DNA from: JASFJH01 sp050117725
GTDB taxonomy: Bacteria; Pseudomonadota; Gammaproteobacteria; AKS1
Reading direction: 5' to 3'
Assembly (NCBI GenBank): GCA_050117725.1
Contig: JASFME010000022.1
Location: forward strand, 1-16,317
Length of the DNA stretch: 16,317 nt
The notes under the pieces are model-generated. The model made no database searches. It had not been told where the DNA came from and was given only the letters and a program-made list of their open reading frames with translations. Below are positions 14,550 to 16,317 of the stretch, piece after piece (the first letter of the stretch is position 1; every line of letters starts with the position of its first letter). Both the position numbers and the translations under genes were made by a program.

Positions 14550-15511
14550 TGACACTGCAGCATGCCTTGTTGAGCAAACTTGCGGATGGCCGGTTTCATT
14601 CCGGCGATGCGCTGGGGCGTGAACTCGGGGTGTCACGCACCGCTGTGTGGAAGGCGTTGCGGGACTGCGAGTCACTGGGACTGGTCCTGCAGGCGGTGCG
14701 CGGCCGCGGCTATCGCCTGGCCGGACCGATCGAATTGCTGGATGAGCAAGTGGTGCGCTGTCAGCTCAACGAGGAGAGCCGGCGGCTGCTCGCGCAACTG
14801 AGCCTGCATGAGCAGATCGACTCCACCAATAACTGGTTGCTGGCACAGGACCGTATCCATGCCCACGCCGTACTCGCCGAATACCAGCACGCCGGCCGGG
14901 GACGGCGTGGCCGCGACTGGCTGTCACCGTATGCCGCGAATGTGTACCTGTCACTGGGCTGGGTTTTTCCTGGTGGACCGGCCTCGCTGGCCGGCTTGAG
15001 CCTGGCCACCGGCGTGGCCGTGGCGCGCGCGCTGGCGGGGCTGGGGATCAGGGAGCTGGGGCTGAAATGGCCGAATGATCTGTATCTCGGTGGGGCCAAG
15101 CTTGGCGGTATCCTGCTCGAGCTACGCGGCGAACAGGAAGGGCCGTGTGAGGCGGTTGCCGGAATTGGCCTGAATGTGCGCATGCCGCGCGAAGAAGCGG
15201 CCGCGATCGAGCAACCGTGGACGGATCTGTCTGTACACGCCGGCGATCTGTCGCGCAATACGCTGGTGGCCCGCCTGCTTGATGAGCTTATGCTCATGTT
15301 CGAGTCGTTCAGTGATCAGGGTTTCGTGGCCTGCCACGACGAATGGCAGGCGCTGGATATCTTCCGCGGTCGCGAGGTGGTGCTGGAAACCCAGCGTTCA
15401 CAGGTCCGCGGCGTGGCGCGTGGCGTCGACAGCAGGGGGGCCCTGTTGCTGGAAAATACCACGGGCCTGCAACGTTTCCATGCTGGCGAAGTGAGTCTGC
15501 GAGGCGGATAA
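14549..15511 (+). CDS. birA: Bifunctional biotin-protein ligase and biotin operon repressor BirA
   Basis: BirA makes biotinyl-AMP, attaches biotin to carrier proteins such as AccB, and represses biotin synthesis genes when ligand-loaded. The 320-residue protein has the long bifunctional layout: winged-helix DNA-binding domain (1-60, with SGDALGRELGVSRTAVWKAL at 18-37), ligase domain with STNNWL (92-97), biotin loop GRGRRGRDW (116-124), LKWPNDL (172-178) and GAKLGGILLE (182-191, with K184 matching the catalytic lysine), and an SH3-like C-terminal domain from about 270. The start overlaps the peptidase stop by one base, and a neighbouring coaX is common in proteobacteria. Confidence 0.95.
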   Translation: MTLQHALLSKLADGRFHSGDALGRELGVSRTAVWKALRDCESLGLVLQAVRGRGYRLAGPIELLDEQVVRCQLNEESRRLLAQLSLHEQIDSTNNWLLAQDRIHAHAVLAEYQHAGRGRRGRDWLSPYAANVYLSLGWVFPGGPASLAGLSLATGVAVARALAGLGIRELGLKWPNDLYLGGAKLGGILLELRGEQEGPCEAVAGIGLNVRMPREEAAAIEQPWTDLSVHAGDLSRNTLVARLLDELMLMFESFSDQGFVACHDEWQALDIFRGREVVLETQRSQVRGVARGVDSRGALLLENTTGLQRFHAGEVSLRGG

Positions 15512-15518
15512 TGTCGCT

Positions 15519-16298
15519 ATGATATTGCTACTCGACATCGGCAACAGCTTTATCAAGTGGGCGGGCTGCAGTGAAGGCAGCCTGCAGGAAAGCGGTGAAC
15601 TGTTGCATGCCGGCGAATCACTGCACGAGGTATTCGCCGGGGCCTGGGGCAGTCTGGCGGTGCCGCGCCGCGTGCTGGCCGCGAATGTCGCCGGTGGCGC
15701 AATGGCCGGGGCACTGGACGGCTGGGTCAAGCAGCACTGGCAACTGCCCGTTGAATATGTCCAGGCCGCGGCAAGTGGCTTCGGTGTGACCAGTGCCTAT
15801 ACCGAGCCGCAGCACCTCGGTGTCGATCGCTGGCTGGCGATCATCGCCGCTTACCAGCGTGCCAGGGGCCCCGTGTGCATGATCGATTGCGGTACGGCAC
15901 TGACCGTGGATGCCGTGGATGGCAAGGGGCAGCACCTCGGTGGTTTGATCCTGCCTGGTCTTGGCATGATGCGTGACAGCTTGTTGCAGCGCGCCGGGGG
16001 TATCGACTATGAGCCGGAGAATGAGCGCGTCAGCGATGACGTGCCCACGCTGCTGGCCAACGACACACAGGGGGCGGTGGAAGCCGGTAGTCTGTACGCG
16101 TTGATTGCCTTTATTGAGCGCGTGGTCGTCGATCTTGAGCGGGAGTTGGGGCAGACGATGCAGGTGTTGTTGACCGGTGGCGATGCGCCAGACATTGAGC
16201 CCTTGCTGACGCGTGAACCGGACTATAGCCCGAGACTCGTGCTTGAGGGCCTGGCCATGATGGCCGGTGAAGGCTGTACCGGCTTGAGCAGGGCGTAA
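15519..16298 (+). CDS. coaX: Type III pantothenate kinase CoaX
   Basis: CoaX phosphorylates pantothenate, the first step in coenzyme A synthesis; the type III enzyme is not inhibited by CoA and needs a monovalent cation. The 259-residue protein shows the ASKHA-fold motifs LLDIGNS (4-10, D6), GVDRWLA (101-107), DCGTALTVD (123-131) and GGLILPGLG (141-149). The start is ATG 15519, 7 nt after birA; GAGGCGG lies about 11 nt upstream, and an earlier ATG at 15511 meets a stop after three codons. Biotin ligase and CoA synthesis both feed acyl metabolism, which may explain the pairing. The window ends 19 nt later with an ATG at 16312 that could open another gene. Confidence 0.95.
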   Translation: MILLLDIGNSFIKWAGCSEGSLQESGELLHAGESLHEVFAGAWGSLAVPRRVLAANVAGGAMAGALDGWVKQHWQLPVEYVQAAASGFGVTSAYTEPQHLGVDRWLAIIAAYQRARGPVCMIDCGTALTVDAVDGKGQHLGGLILPGLGMMRDSLLQRAGGIDYEPENERVSDDVPTLLANDTQGAVEAGSLYALIAFIERVVVDLERELGQTMQVLLTGGDAPDIEPLLTREPDYSPRLVLEGLAMMAGEGCTGLSRA

Positions 16299-16317
16299 GC
16301 CGGCAATCGATATGAAA

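Noticed and set aside
16312..16317. ATG AAA at the right edge as the start of another gene.
   Set aside because: Only two codons are visible and no ribosome-binding site is clear, so it cannot be supported.

Overview
The window looks like chromosomal DNA of a gammaproteobacterium. The evidence is a housekeeping birA-coaX pair, an E. coli-like NadA with all three cluster cysteines, long-form PstC and PstA permeases, and E. coli-type Pho boxes. A Chromatiales or Ectothiorhodospiraceae-like relative is my guess from protein style; no rRNA or other marker fixes the genus. Coding density is high and base composition is even. I see no insertion sequence, phage gene, tRNA, rRNA or CRISPR array.

Left part (1-7541), phosphate: pstC-pstA-pstB-phoU run rightward (185-5714) behind a near-consensus PhoB box. 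A second, perfect Pho box 40 bp upstream points the opposite way, toward a possible gene leaving the window. No pstS, phoB or phoR is present. Convergent with phoU lies a two-gene leftward operon (7267 to 5730) encoding an OlsB-like N-acyltransferase and an OlsA/PlsC-like O-acyltransferase, joined by an ATGA overlap. Its upstream region holds 7-mers repeated every 11 bp, followed at the expected distance by a -10-like hexamer, so it is also a candidate PhoB target. The region therefore appears to join phosphate uptake to phosphorus-free ornithine lipid synthesis.

Middle (7542-10724): two small unrecognised genes run rightward. Leftward genes are nadA (quinolinate synthase), an unrecognised 144-residue protein and a single-domain rhodanese. 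The rhodanese promoter carries a dyad exactly between its -35 and -10 elements. A divergent Nudix hydrolase follows.

Right part (10821-16298): an SCP2-like protein, then a tight rightward cluster: a helical unknown protein, an inositol-monophosphatase-family phosphatase, a membrane-anchored NERD-like protein, an M42-like aminopeptidase, birA and coaX. Four of its five junctions overlap or lie within 5 nt, which suggests one transcript. BirA and CoaX serve biotin attachment and coenzyme A synthesis; why the other four genes are grouped with them is unknown.

No intergenic stretch exceeds 300 bases. The longest, 7268-7541, holds the olsB-side Pho box cluster and a candidate promoter for the following small gene.
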